From assembly GCA_035293805.1 (NCBI GenBank), contig DATGMD010000012.1, positions 1 through 63,919 on the forward strand: a DNA stretch of 63,919 nt. The letters are read 5' to 3'. This DNA comes from JAJPHF01 sp035293805. Lineage in GTDB: Bacteria; Chloroflexota; UBA6077; JAJPHF01. The translations under genes were made by a program, and so were the position numbers. The first letter of the stretch is position 1; each line of letters opens with the position of its first letter. Positions 1 through 7,404 of this stretch are shown one piece after another. The notes under the pieces were generated by a model. It saw only the letters and a list, made by a program, of their open reading frames with translations, was not told the DNA's origin and did no database searches.

Positions 1-142
1 CGGTGCGGTCGCGCGAGTTGTTGTCGACGACGACGACCTCGTCGACGGCCGGGCAGGCCCGGAAGTCGCGCACGGCGGCGGCGATGCCCGCCTCCTCGTT
101 GTACGCGGGGAAGACGATCGAGACCTGCCGCCCTTCCCACAT
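1..142 (-). CDS. Glycosyltransferase family 2, N-terminal part (gene runs off the left edge)
   Basis: The first 47 codons are present, read leftward from ATG at 140-142; the rest lies outside the window. The start reads MWEGRQVSIVFPAYNEEAGI, followed by EVVVVDNNSRDRT. This is the classic opening of GT-A fold family 2 transferases of the DPM1/polyprenol-phosphate sugar transferase type: the FPAYNEE strand-loop and the V-V-V-D-N-N-S nucleotide-sugar binding strand. A GAGGGGA ribosome site lies about 9 nt upstream, which supports this start. A sigma-70-like promoter (303-330, minus strand) would give a leader of about 160 nt. The acceptor (undecaprenyl phosphate or another lipid) cannot be told from this fragment. 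Confidence 0.85.
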   Translation of the reverse strand, partial: MWEGRQVSIVFPAYNEEAGIAAAVRDFRACPAVDEVVVVDNNSRDRT

Positions 143-302
143 GCTGTAGCTTCCCCTCAGCGGATCCTCGCGTGGTGCCGCGCTGCCGCGGGTCGACGAT
201 GCGCCGAAGCTGGGGCCGGCGCTAGCCCGTCGCGCTGGGCGCGGCCGCTCGCCGCCTCCGATCGACGGCCCATTAGGCGGCCGCGCGCCGGACACCTTAG
301 CC

Positions 303-330
303 AGTATACGGACTCAGCGCTCCAGTTCAA
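303..330 (-). promoter_or_regulatory. Probable sigma-70 promoter for the leftward glycosyltransferase
   Basis: On the minus strand TTGAAC (325-330) is followed after 16 nt by TATACT (303-308). It faces the glycosyltransferase start at 142 and lies in the divergent region shared with the GntR gene. Confidence 0.4.
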
Positions 331-426
331 AGCCGCTGAGCCGGCGAGGGCCCCCGGCCGCGCCCTGCAGCCCGCCGCACGCTGTGGGAACGGCGGCTCG
401 GCGTTGCCCCGGGGGCGACGGGCTGG

Positions 427-472
427 TACACTGCCAGTGGTCAGGCCAATCCGTGCCGATGGCCTGACCACT
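427..472 (+). promoter_or_regulatory. -10 box plus FadR-type double operator in front of the GntR regulator
   Basis: A -10-like TACACT (427-432) is followed at once by a perfect 13-bp inverted repeat, AGTGGTCAGGCCA (436-448) and TGGCCTGACCACT (460-472), with an 11-nt spacer. Each arm contains an 11-mer (TGGTCAGGCCA or TGGCCTGACCA) that matches the FadR-subfamily operator pattern TGGT-N3-ACCA with one mismatch. The position just downstream of the -10 box suggests autorepression by the regulator encoded at 571. Confidence 0.6.
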
Positions 473-495
473 CCTTAAGCACTCGGCCAAAGATT

Positions 496-527
496 GTGTG
501 TCTGTTTGGCGAAGCCAAACCACACAC
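496..527. repeat. Hairpin repeat, TTTGGC-core family, copy 1
   Basis: GTTTGGC (504-510) and GCCAAAC (514-520) pair around a GAA triloop; alternating GTGTGT/ACACAC arms extend the stem past a small internal loop. The core recurs at 7308 and 19052 with different but still complementary outer arms. It lies between the operator at 436-472 and the GntR start, so it would be in the leader of that mRNA. Confidence 0.6.
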
Positions 528-570
528 ACTACCCTGGACCGGCAGTTTAGGCCCGCGTTCGGAGGTGCCC

Positions 571-1266
571 GTGCCCGCGCTCGAGCCGATCCGGCGCAGC
601 CGCATCTACGAGCACATCGTGGACCAGATCCAGCGCCTCATCCAGGAGGGCGACCTCGCGCCCGGCGACCAGCTTCCCCCCGAGCGCGTGCTGGCCGAGA
701 CGTTCCAGGTGAGCCGCGCGTCGGTGCGCGAGGCGCTGCGGGCGCTCGAGCTGCGCGGGCTGATCGAGGGGCGCCAGGGCGGCGGCACTTTCGTGCGCAC
801 GCTCTCCAGCGACGACCTGATCCCGCCGATGGCCTCGGCGCTGCTGGCGGGCGCGGAGATGGATCAGCTCATGGAAGTGCGGGAGATGCTGGAGCCGCAC
901 ATCGCCGAGCTGGCGGCCATCCGGGCGACGCCCGAGGCGCTGGCCGAGATGGACGGGCTGCTCGAACGCCAGGCGGCGCGGGTCGCCCAAGGCGAGATTC
1001 CCATCGAGGAAGACACCGCCTTCCACAACGCGCTGGCCATCAGCACCGGCAACGGCGTGCTGTTGCGGCTGCTGAACCTGATGGCCGACCTGCTGGAGGA
1101 GTCGCGGGCGCGCTGGTTCCAGTCGCCCGACCGTCCCGCCCAATCGCTGGCGGGGCACCGCCGCGTGCTCGCCGCCGTGCGCCGCCACGATCGCGCCGCG
1201 GCCTACGCGGCGATGGCCGACCATGTCCGCCGTGTCCGCGGCGCCCCCGCCGACTCGCCGTCATAA
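571..1266 (+). CDS. GntR/FadR-family transcriptional regulator (FCD domain)
   Basis: A 231-residue regulator starting at GTG 571, chosen because GGAGG at 561-565 sits 5 nt upstream; an upstream extension to 496 would run through the hairpin repeat and is unlikely. Residues of about 8-75 form the GntR winged helix (LPPERVLAETFQVSRASVRE, then GLIEGRQGGGTFV). The rest is an all-helical FCD ligand domain with the metal-binding pattern D-x3-H (in EEDTAFHNAL), H in AGHRRV and H in MADHVRR, as in zinc-binding FCD proteins. Such regulators usually respond to organic acids (lactate, pyruvate, glycolate, sugar acids). A FadR-like double operator lies just upstream, so autoregulation is likely. The ligand is unknown; no obvious metabolic partner is adjacent. 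Confidence 0.9.
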   Translation: MPALEPIRRSRIYEHIVDQIQRLIQEGDLAPGDQLPPERVLAETFQVSRASVREALRALELRGLIEGRQGGGTFVRTLSSDDLIPPMASALLAGAEMDQLMEVREMLEPHIAELAAIRATPEALAEMDGLLERQAARVAQGEIPIEEDTAFHNALAISTGNGVLLRLLNLMADLLEESRARWFQSPDRPAQSLAGHRRVLAAVRRHDRAAAYAAMADHVRRVRGAPADSPS

Positions 1267-1455
1267 GCGGTTGGCCATCGTCGCCTGTTAGCTAACAGCT
1301 GACGGCTGATAGCGGGACTCCCCAGCGCCTCACGATGCCGTTGCGATCTCGTGATGCCCGCGTGCTCGGTCGCCGGCCGCTGTGCTAAGTAAGCTCAGGC
1401 GAGCGGACCGGCCCGTGGCGGCGCGAGCCGGGGACCGCGGCCCCGAGGAGAGTGC

Positions 1456-2637
1456 ATGCTGCACGGCGATCGTCTGGCAACCGTGCCATCGCGGGCGGCG
1501 CCCGTGCGCCGCGCACATCCCCCCCGCTGCCGGCGCCTGGCCGACGCCGCGCCCGTGCTCCTCTGGACGGCCGGTGCGGACCAGGAGCGCGATTTCCTGA
1601 ACCAGGTATGGCTCGACTGCGCGGGCCACGGTCGGCCGCTGGAGCGCGGCGTCGGGTGGCTCGCGACCGTGCATCCCGACGACCGACCCCGTTGCGCAGA
1701 GACGTTCCAGGCCGCCTTCGCGGCGCGTCAGCCCTATGAGTGCGAGTATCGGCTGCGCGGCTTCGACGGCGGGTACCGCTGGGTGCTGGACCGCGGCACG
1801 CCGCACTTCGCGCCCACCGGCGCCTTTCTCGGCTACGTCGGCGCCTGCACGGACATCACCGCGCGGAAGGCGGCCGAGGCCGAGCGCGAGGACGCGCTGA
1901 CGCGCCTGGCGTCGCTGCTGCGGGTCAGCCGGCGGCTGGCGAGCGAGGCCGACGCGCGGGCGCTGCTTACCGCGTTGGTCGAGGAGGCGGAGGACCACCT
2001 GGGCGCCGACGCCGGCAGTGTTCGCCGCTGGCGCGAGGAGCAGGGCCGCCTCGTCGTCGTCCACAACACGCTGCTCGCCGACCAGGCGGCCGCGACCATG
2101 CCCTTGGGGCAGGGGGCCATTGGCGAGGCGGCCGAGCGCCGGGCGCCCGTAGTCGTCGACGACTACCCGGCCTACGCCAACGGCGTGGCGGCTGCCCGGC
2201 AGGCGGGCGTGCGCGCGGCGCTGGCCGTCCCGCTGCTGCACCAGCGCCGGCTGCTCGGGGCGCTCGCCGTGTTCAGCCGCGACCCCGCGCGGCGGTTCAG
2301 TCCCGCCGACGTCGAGCAGCTGGAGCTGCTGGGGGCGGCGGCCGCGGCAGCGCTGGTCGGCGCCGAGCGGGCGCGGCTCGACGGGGCGCTGCTGGCGGCG
2401 AACACGGCTCAGCACGAGGTGTACAACCGGCTCGCGCTGATGATGGGCTACGTCGAGATGATCAGTCTCAGCGAGACGGTTCCTGCGCGGCTGCGGGACG
2501 CCGCCCAGGAGGCGCTGGAGGGCGTCGCGGGCGCCGTCGAGGTCCTGGACGCCCTCGCCCGCGTGCGCCACCTCACCGAGGTCGACTGGGGCCCCAACGT
2601 GCGGCCGACGATCGACTTGCGCCGCTCCGTGGGCTAA
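1456..2637 (+). CDS. PAS-GAF sensor protein with degenerate histidine-kinase tail
   Basis: A 393-residue cytoplasmic sensor. Residues of about 35-140 form a PAS_3-type fold ending in the PAC signature GYVGACTDITARK. Residues of about 155-300 form a GAF domain. The C-terminal 95 residues begin with NTAQHEVYNRLALMMGYVEM, which looks like the H-box of a histidine-kinase dimerisation helix, but the protein stops after LRRSVG with no HATPase (N/G box) domain. It may be a dimerising sensor that acts through another protein, or a decayed kinase. There is no membrane segment. The start is uncertain: ATG at 1456 has GAGGAG about 10 nt upstream. It stands alone between the GntR gene and a leftward cluster. 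Confidence 0.8.
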   Translation: MLHGDRLATVPSRAAPVRRAHPPRCRRLADAAPVLLWTAGADQERDFLNQVWLDCAGHGRPLERGVGWLATVHPDDRPRCAETFQAAFAARQPYECEYRLRGFDGGYRWVLDRGTPHFAPTGAFLGYVGACTDITARKAAEAEREDALTRLASLLRVSRRLASEADARALLTALVEEAEDHLGADAGSVRRWREEQGRLVVVHNTLLADQAAATMPLGQGAIGEAAERRAPVVVDDYPAYANGVAAARQAGVRAALAVPLLHQRRLLGALAVFSRDPARRFSPADVEQLELLGAAAAAALVGAERARLDGALLAANTAQHEVYNRLALMMGYVEMISLSETVPARLRDAAQEALEGVAGAVEVLDALARVRHLTEVDWGPNVRPTIDLRRSVG

Positions 2638-2673
2638 GCCGTCGCCCCGAGGCGTACGTCAGGGCGGTGGGGG

Positions 2674-2955
2674 CTACCGTCCGTCCTCGTGGTCGTCCTC
2701 GAGGGCGTCGAGGCCGTCCTCCAGGCAGTCGGCGCAGAGGCTCAGCTCGGTCAGTAGGTTGCCGTCGATCAGGAACAGCCGGGCCGTCTGCTGCGACTGC
2801 TTGCAGCGATTGCAGGTCAGTGGCAGGGAGGTGTCCCACCCCTCGACCTGGTCGGGCGTGCGGTGGACCGGCGGATCGGCATCGGAGCCCTCGTACTGGC
2901 CCTCGGTCTCCACCGGCGGGCTGAAGCGGTCGTAAGTCACGGCGCTCTCCTTCAC
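2674..2955 (-). CDS. Small acidic protein with two CxxC motifs (hypothetical)
   Basis: A 93-residue protein that I do not recognise. It has a disordered acidic N-terminus, then CNRCKQ and, 26 residues on, CADCLEDG, a four-cysteine pattern that suggests a zinc ribbon or treble clef, and a strongly acidic C-terminus (DALEDDHEDGR). The start ATG at 2955 is preceded on the minus strand by GCTCGCGTG, a weak ribosome site. It lies downstream of the histidine kinase gene on the same strand (59 nt from its stop), so it may be transcribed with the two-component pair. Real coding is supported by the cysteine spacing and position, not by homology. Confidence 0.55.
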   Translation of the reverse strand: MKESAVTYDRFSPPVETEGQYEGSDADPPVHRTPDQVEGWDTSLPLTCNRCKQSQQTARLFLIDGNLLTELSLCADCLEDGLDALEDDHEDGR

Positions 2956-3015
2956 GCGAGCAGGTACGAGCCGGGTGCGAACGGCGCGCGGGATGTCGTG
3001 GGGGTAGCCAGCGCC

Positions 3016-4512
3016 TCAGCGCGCCGGCGACGGCTCGCCCAGGGATGGCGCCGATGCGCGGGCCGCCTCGCCGTCCGCGGGCGGCCCGCCATCGGCCGTG
3101 GGCCGCGCGCCGAGCGCGGTCGGCTCCCCGATGGGCAGCCAGACCGTGAAGGTGCTGCCCTGGCCGGGCGCGCTCTGGACGGTGATGCGGCCGCCGTGGC
3201 GCTCGGCGATCCACTGCGCGATCGCCAGGCCCAGCCCCGTGCCGCCCTCCTGCCGGACCTTCGTCGCGCGGTAGAAGCGCTCGAAGACGTGGGGCAGGTC
3301 CTCGGGATCGATGCCCACCCCGGTGTCTTCTACCTGCACGGTGTACCAGTCGTCGGCGCGCGCCAGGCTGATCCGCACCCGGCCGCCCGCGGGCGTGTAT
3401 TTCAGCCCATTGTCTACCAGGATCAAGAACAGCTCCTGGAGCGCGTCGGCGCTGCCCAGCACCGTCGCCGGCGTCACGCCAGCCAGCTCGATGCGCGTCT
3501 CCGGCTTGTGGAGCTGCGTCTGCCGGTGTACCGCGCGCAGCAGCTCGTCCAGCCGCACCGCCTCGCGCGGGAAGCTGTGGCCCGCGTCGGCGCGCGCGAG
3601 CTGCAGCAGCTCGGTCACCAGCCGCGACATGCGCTGCGTCTCGCTGGCGATGTCCGCGAGCGCCTCCTGCACCTCCTCGGGCGGCAGGGCGCCGTTGCGG
3701 CGCAGCAGCTCGACGTTGCCGCGGATCGTCGTGAGCGGCGTGCGCAGCTCGTGCGATGCATCGGCGATAAACCGGCGCTGGGCGGTGAATACCGCCTCCA
3801 GGCGGTCCAGCATCTCGTTGAACGTCGTCACCAGGGTGCCGACCTCGTCTTGCCGCCGCGCCGGCGGCAGCCGCTGGTCGAGCCGGCCGCTGAGGCCGAT
3901 GGCGCGCGCCGTGTGGCTCAGGCGGTCCAGCGGCCGCAGCGAGGCGCGGGCCAGGAACCAGCCGGCGACGCCCGCCCCCAGCACCACGAGCACGTCGCAA
4001 AAGAGCATCAACCGCTGCATCGTCGCCAGGGTCTGCTCGTTGTCGGCCACCGACCGCGCGACCTGGATATAGCCCGTCACCTCGTCGTCGATCAGCAGCG
4101 GCGCGGTGTACATCCGCAGCCGCTGCCCGGCCAGGCGGACGGTGTCCCACGTCGGGTCGCCCGCGCGGCCGTTCTCCAGGCCCTCGGGCGTCAGCGGCAG
4201 CTGGTGCTCCCCGAGATTGGCCGAGCGGTCCAGCACCTGACCGTCCGGGTCGAGCAGCTGAATGTAAATCTCGGGCGCGGCGAACGCGTCGATGTGCGGC
4301 AGGCGAATCCGCCGCGGGCGCACCGGGAACTCCCCGCGGATCCGGCTGGTGCGCGCCACGTCCTCCGCCTTGCTGGCGATCGTGTGGTCCATGTCGATGT
4401 CCAGCGCGTGCTCCAGCAGCACGTACAGCAGCGCGCTGAACCCGAGCAGGCTCGCCGCCAGCACGACCGTGAAGAACAGCGTCAGGCGCAGCCGCAGCGA
4501 CATCCGGGACAT
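3016..4512 (-). CDS. Membrane sensor histidine kinase (HAMP-HisKA-HATPase)
   Basis: A 498-residue kinase of the classic EnvZ/BaeS layout. The first transmembrane helix is at about 10-34, an extracytoplasmic sensor of about 135 residues follows, and the second helix is at about 168-188. A HAMP linker comes next, then the H-box DASHELRTPLT with phosphoacceptor H254, an N-box (LVDNGLKYT), a G1 box (EDTGVGI), an F-box (FERFYR) and a G2 box (GGTGLGLAI). The last 40 residues are low-complexity. The start lies 1 nt beyond the stop of the response regulator at 4514, so the two are translationally coupled. The stimulus is not predictable from the sequence. Confidence 0.95.
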   Translation of the reverse strand: MSRMSLRLRLTLFFTVVLAASLLGFSALLYVLLEHALDIDMDHTIASKAEDVARTSRIRGEFPVRPRRIRLPHIDAFAAPEIYIQLLDPDGQVLDRSANLGEHQLPLTPEGLENGRAGDPTWDTVRLAGQRLRMYTAPLLIDDEVTGYIQVARSVADNEQTLATMQRLMLFCDVLVVLGAGVAGWFLARASLRPLDRLSHTARAIGLSGRLDQRLPPARRQDEVGTLVTTFNEMLDRLEAVFTAQRRFIADASHELRTPLTTIRGNVELLRRNGALPPEEVQEALADIASETQRMSRLVTELLQLARADAGHSFPREAVRLDELLRAVHRQTQLHKPETRIELAGVTPATVLGSADALQELFLILVDNGLKYTPAGGRVRISLARADDWYTVQVEDTGVGIDPEDLPHVFERFYRATKVRQEGGTGLGLAIAQWIAERHGGRITVQSAPGQGSTFTVWLPIGEPTALGARPTADGGPPADGEAARASAPSLGEPSPAR

Positions 4513-4513
4513 G

Positions 4514-5200
4514 CTAGCTCGGCTCCCGCAGCACGTAGCCCACTCCGCGCACCGTGTGGATCAAGCGGGGCTGGCCGCCCGCCTCCAGCTTGTTGCGCAG
4601 GTAGCCCACGTACACGTGCAGCACGTTCGACTCGGCGTCGTACTGGCCATCCCACACGCGGTCCAGGATCTGGTCCTGGGCCAGCACCTCCCGCGGGTGG
4701 CGCATGAAGTAGGCCAGCAGCTCGAACTCGCGGGTGGTCAGCTCGATGCTCTGCTCGCCGCGGGTGGCGATGCGGCTCGTCAGGTCGAGCGCCAGGTCCG
4801 CGAAGCGCAGCACCCGCTGCTCGCGCGTCTCCCGGCGCCGCAAGAGCGCGCGCACGCGGGCCAGCAGCTCGTCCAGGGCGAACGGCTTGACCAGGTAGTC
4901 GTCGGCGCCGCTATCCAGCCCGTGAACGCGGTCCTCCGTCTCGTCCTTCGCGGTCAGGATGAGGATCGGCAGGTCGCTCTCCTCGCGCAGCCGCCGGCAG
5001 ACCTCAATGCCGTCGACGGCGGGCATCAGCAGGTCGAGCACGACCAGATCGGGCTGACGCTCGCGCACGCGGGTCAGCCCCTCGCTGCCGTCGTTCGCGG
5101 TCCGCACGTCGTAGCCCTCGGCACGCAGGGCGCGGCTCAGCATGCTGGTGATGCGGCGGTCGTCGTCGACGACCAGGATGTCGGCGGAGCGATTCGGCAC
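4514..5200 (-). CDS. OmpR/PhoB-family response regulator
   Basis: 228 residues. The receiver domain (1-120) shows the acidic pocket D12-D13-D14, phosphoacceptor D56 (in VVLDLLMP), T83 and K105 (in YLVKPF). The C-terminal winged helix (about 130-225) has the OmpR signatures ELTTREFELLAYFMRHP and HVYVGYLRNKL, ending in IHTVRGVGYVLR. It is the first gene of a leftward operon with the histidine kinase at 3016-4512. A TACACT -10 candidate on the minus strand lies at 5259-5264. Targets are unknown; autoregulation is usual for the family. Confidence 0.95.
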   Translation of the reverse strand: MPNRSADILVVDDDRRITSMLSRALRAEGYDVRTANDGSEGLTRVRERQPDLVVLDLLMPAVDGIEVCRRLREESDLPILILTAKDETEDRVHGLDSGADDYLVKPFALDELLARVRALLRRRETREQRVLRFADLALDLTSRIATRGEQSIELTTREFELLAYFMRHPREVLAQDQILDRVWDGQYDAESNVLHVYVGYLRNKLEAGGQPRLIHTVRGVGYVLREPS

Positions 5201-5365
5201 CGTGTTCCTCGCGCCAGAAGCTGTCGCGGCGTGTTGGTGACGCCCGAGACGTGCTTATAGTGTAACGCAGTCGCCGGCCGACATGGTGTCGCCGGCATAC
5301 CTGCCGGTGGTACAGTGGGGGGAACCGAGGGAACGGCACCACCATCGGCGGAACGGGGGTGATCC

Positions 5366-6736
5366 ATGTACCTCAAGCAGTTCATTCGCGACGAGTCCGG
5401 CTGCGCCTCCTACCTCGTCGGCTCGCTCTCGGCGGGCGCCTGCGCCGTGGTGGACCCGCAGTGGGCCATCGAGCCCTACCTTCAGGCCGCGGCGGCGAAA
5501 GGGCTGCGCATCACCCACGTGCTGGAGACGCACCTGCACGCCGACCACATCTCGGGCGGGCGGCGGCTGGCCGAGCGCACCGGCGCCGAGATCGGCATCC
5601 ACGCGGCCGCCGAGGCGCTGTTCCCGCACCGCGCGCTCGTCGACGGCGACGTCATCCGCCTGGGCGAGGTCGAGCTGCGTGCGCTCCACACCCCCGGCCA
5701 TCGCCCCGAAGTGCTCTCCTTCCTGATCGCCGACCACGACCGCGCGTCCGAGCCCTGCGCCGTGCTGACCGGCGACTCGCTGTTCGTCGGCGGCGTCGGC
5801 CGGCCCGACCTGGGCGGCGCCGCGCGCACCTACGCGGGCGCGCTCTACGAGAGCCTGTTCGACAAGCTGCTCAAGCTGCCCGACTTCGTCGAGGTGTACC
5901 CGGCCCACGTGGGCGGCTCGTCCTGCGGCGCGGGCCTGAGCGGCGCCACCAGCTCGACCATCGGCTTCGAGCGCCGCTACAACTGGGCCGCGCAGCCGCG
6001 CAGCCGCGAGCAGTTCGTGGACCTGGTGACCGCCGACCTACCCCCGCAGCCGGGCAACTTCGAGGTGATCGTCGCGAAGAACCGCGGCGCGCTGCCCCTC
6101 GCGGAGCCGACGGCCGCACCCCTGGCCCCGGCCGCCGCCCAGGCGTGCCTCGCGGCTGGCGCGGTGCCGCTCGACGCGCGCGACGTGCGGGCGTTCGGCG
6201 CCGGCCACCTGCCCGGCGCCGTAAACGTGCCGTTGCGCGCGGGCGGTTTCGGCGTGCGCGTCGGCTGGGTGATCCCCAGCACCACGCCGATCCTGCTCGT
6301 ACTGGAGAGCGAGGCCGATCTGGCCGACGCGCTCGGCACGCTCGCCTCGATTGGGTACGGCAACGTGGCCGGCTACCTCGCGGGCGGCGTCGCGGCCTGG
6401 CAGGCGGCCGGCCTGCCCGTCGAGACGCTGCCGCAGATCTCCGTCCACGAGCTGCGCGAGCAGCTGCGCGACGACCCGTCGCTGCTGGTGGTGGACGTGC
6501 GCGAGAGCGACGAGTACGCGGGCCGCCACCTGCGCGACGCGGTGCATATGCCGTTCTGGGCCATCGCCGAGCGCGCCGCGGAGCTGCCCCGCGACCGTCC
6601 CGTGGCCGTGATCTGTGCGGGCGGCCTGCGCAGCTCGCTGGGCGCGAGCCTGCTGGCGCGCGCTGGCTTCCGCGACCTGCGCAACGTGACGGGCGGCATG
6701 AGCGCCTGGCTCGACGCGGGCTACACGGCCGTGTGA
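5366..6736 (+). CDS. MBL-fold persulfide dioxygenase-like hydrolase fused to two rhodanese domains
   Basis: 456 residues. The N-terminal 245 residues are a metallo-beta-lactamase fold of the ETHE1/persulfide dioxygenase group, with the metal motif THLHADH (H56, H58, D60, H61), HTPGH and GDSLFVGGVGRPD. Two rhodanese domains follow: about 250-345, which lacks a cysteine in the catalytic loop (it reads LLVLESE), and about 350-455, which has the active-site loop CAGGLR. Fusions of this kind oxidise glutathione or low-molecular-weight persulfides to sulfite and move sulfane sulfur to thiosulfate. The start ATG has GGGGGTGAT about 6 nt upstream. The dead first rhodanese is typical of tandem rhodaneses, where it is structural. 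No sulfide quinone reductase is near. Confidence 0.9.
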   Translation: MYLKQFIRDESGCASYLVGSLSAGACAVVDPQWAIEPYLQAAAAKGLRITHVLETHLHADHISGGRRLAERTGAEIGIHAAAEALFPHRALVDGDVIRLGEVELRALHTPGHRPEVLSFLIADHDRASEPCAVLTGDSLFVGGVGRPDLGGAARTYAGALYESLFDKLLKLPDFVEVYPAHVGGSSCGAGLSGATSSTIGFERRYNWAAQPRSREQFVDLVTADLPPQPGNFEVIVAKNRGALPLAEPTAAPLAPAAAQACLAAGAVPLDARDVRAFGAGHLPGAVNVPLRAGGFGVRVGWVIPSTTPILLVLESEADLADALGTLASIGYGNVAGYLAGGVAAWQAAGLPVETLPQISVHELREQLRDDPSLLVVDVRESDEYAGRHLRDAVHMPFWAIAERAAELPRDRPVAVICAGGLRSSLGASLLARAGFRDLRNVTGGMSAWLDAGYTAV

Positions 6737-6749
6737 CCCTGGAGGACCA

Positions 6750-7289
6750 ATGGCCAACGCCCCGCGTGATCCCGAACAACCACCGCGTCCGCGCTCGGCG
6801 CCGCGCGGTCGGCCCGCCGGCGCCGGGCGCGCGGACGAGCCCGGCCAAGCGGAGCGCGGGCGACCGGGCGGACCGGGCCGGCCCGGGCCGGGCGGCGGGG
6901 GGAGCGGCGCGCGCCGAGTCAGCGGCGGGCCGGCCGCGGGGAAGGCCGGCGGGAGCGGGGCCGCGGGCGGGGCGGGCCGCGGCGGGGCGGGCGGCGGCCG
7001 CGGGCGGGCCGCCTCCGGCGACCGCGGCTACGTGCAGGAGCTGGGCGCCGTGCTGCGGCAGCGCGACCCGCTGGCGCTGCGCGCCTTTCTGGCGGCCAGC
7101 GCCCGCCGCTTCGGCAACGAGCGCGAGGCGGCCGAGATCGAGACGCGCGAGCCATCCGAGATGCTGCTTATCATGCACCAGATGATCGTCGCCCGCCCCG
7201 ACCTCCAGCCCCTCCACCCCGACAGCCAGCGCTGGCTGCGCGGCCACGGCCTGGACCCCGACGTGACCGGCGAGTCCCACCGCAACTGA
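6750..7289 (+). CDS. Hypothetical protein with Gly/Pro/Arg-rich disordered N-terminus
   Basis: 179 residues. About the first 90 residues are almost only G, R, P, A and S and must be disordered; the DNA there is close to pure G+C. The C-terminal 85 residues look folded and helical (YVQELGAVLRQRDPLALRAF, then EMLLIMHQMIVARPDL and a short WLRGHGLD end). I do not recognise the family. The start ATG at 6750 has TGGAGGACCA just upstream and lies 13 nt after the stop of the rhodanese fusion gene, so co-transcription is likely. A TTTGGC-core hairpin follows 18 nt after the stop. A nucleic-acid or surface role for the basic tail is only a guess. Confidence 0.65.
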   Translation: MANAPRDPEQPPRPRSAPRGRPAGAGRADEPGQAERGRPGGPGRPGPGGGGSGARRVSGGPAAGKAGGSGAAGGAGRGGAGGGRGRAASGDRGYVQELGAVLRQRDPLALRAFLAASARRFGNEREAAEIETREPSEMLLIMHQMIVARPDLQPLHPDSQRWLRGHGLDPDVTGESHRN

Positions 7290-7307
7290 CCAGGTGGCCG
7301 GGGTCGG

Positions 7308-7338
7308 GTTGCCGGTTTGGCTTCGCCAAGCCGGCAAC
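7308..7338. repeat. Hairpin repeat, TTTGGC-core family, copy 2 (terminator-like position)
   Basis: GTTGCCGGTTTGGC (7308-7321) pairs with GCCAAGCCGGCAAC (7325-7338) over 14 bp, including one G-T wobble, around a TTC triloop. It lies 18 nt after the stop at 7289 and before the promoter at 7369. There is no U-run, so if it terminates transcription it does so by a GC-rich stem alone. Confidence 0.65.
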
Positions 7339-7368
7339 ACCATCGGTTCCAGGCGCTTCGCGGAACGC

Positions 7369-7397
7369 TTGTGACGGGCGCCCGCAGGCCGTATACT
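7369..7397 (+). promoter_or_regulatory. Promoter with probable leaderless start
   Basis: TTGTGA (7369-7374), a 17-nt spacer and TATACT (7392-7397). The GTG start of the downstream membrane protein is at 7405, 7 nt after the -10 box, exactly where transcription should begin, and there is no ribosome site, so the mRNA is probably leaderless. Confidence 0.6.
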
Positions 7398-7404
7398 CGC
7401 GGCC

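Noticed and set aside
1330..2571. Long open frame on the minus strand over the PAS-GAF gene
   Set aside because: High GC keeps antisense frames open. The product is Arg/Gln/Ala-rich without domain signatures, while the plus strand gives PAS and GAF domains.
2863..4707. 614-codon plus-strand frame over the histidine kinase
   Set aside because: Antisense shadow. The minus strand shows H-box, N-box and G-boxes of a kinase.
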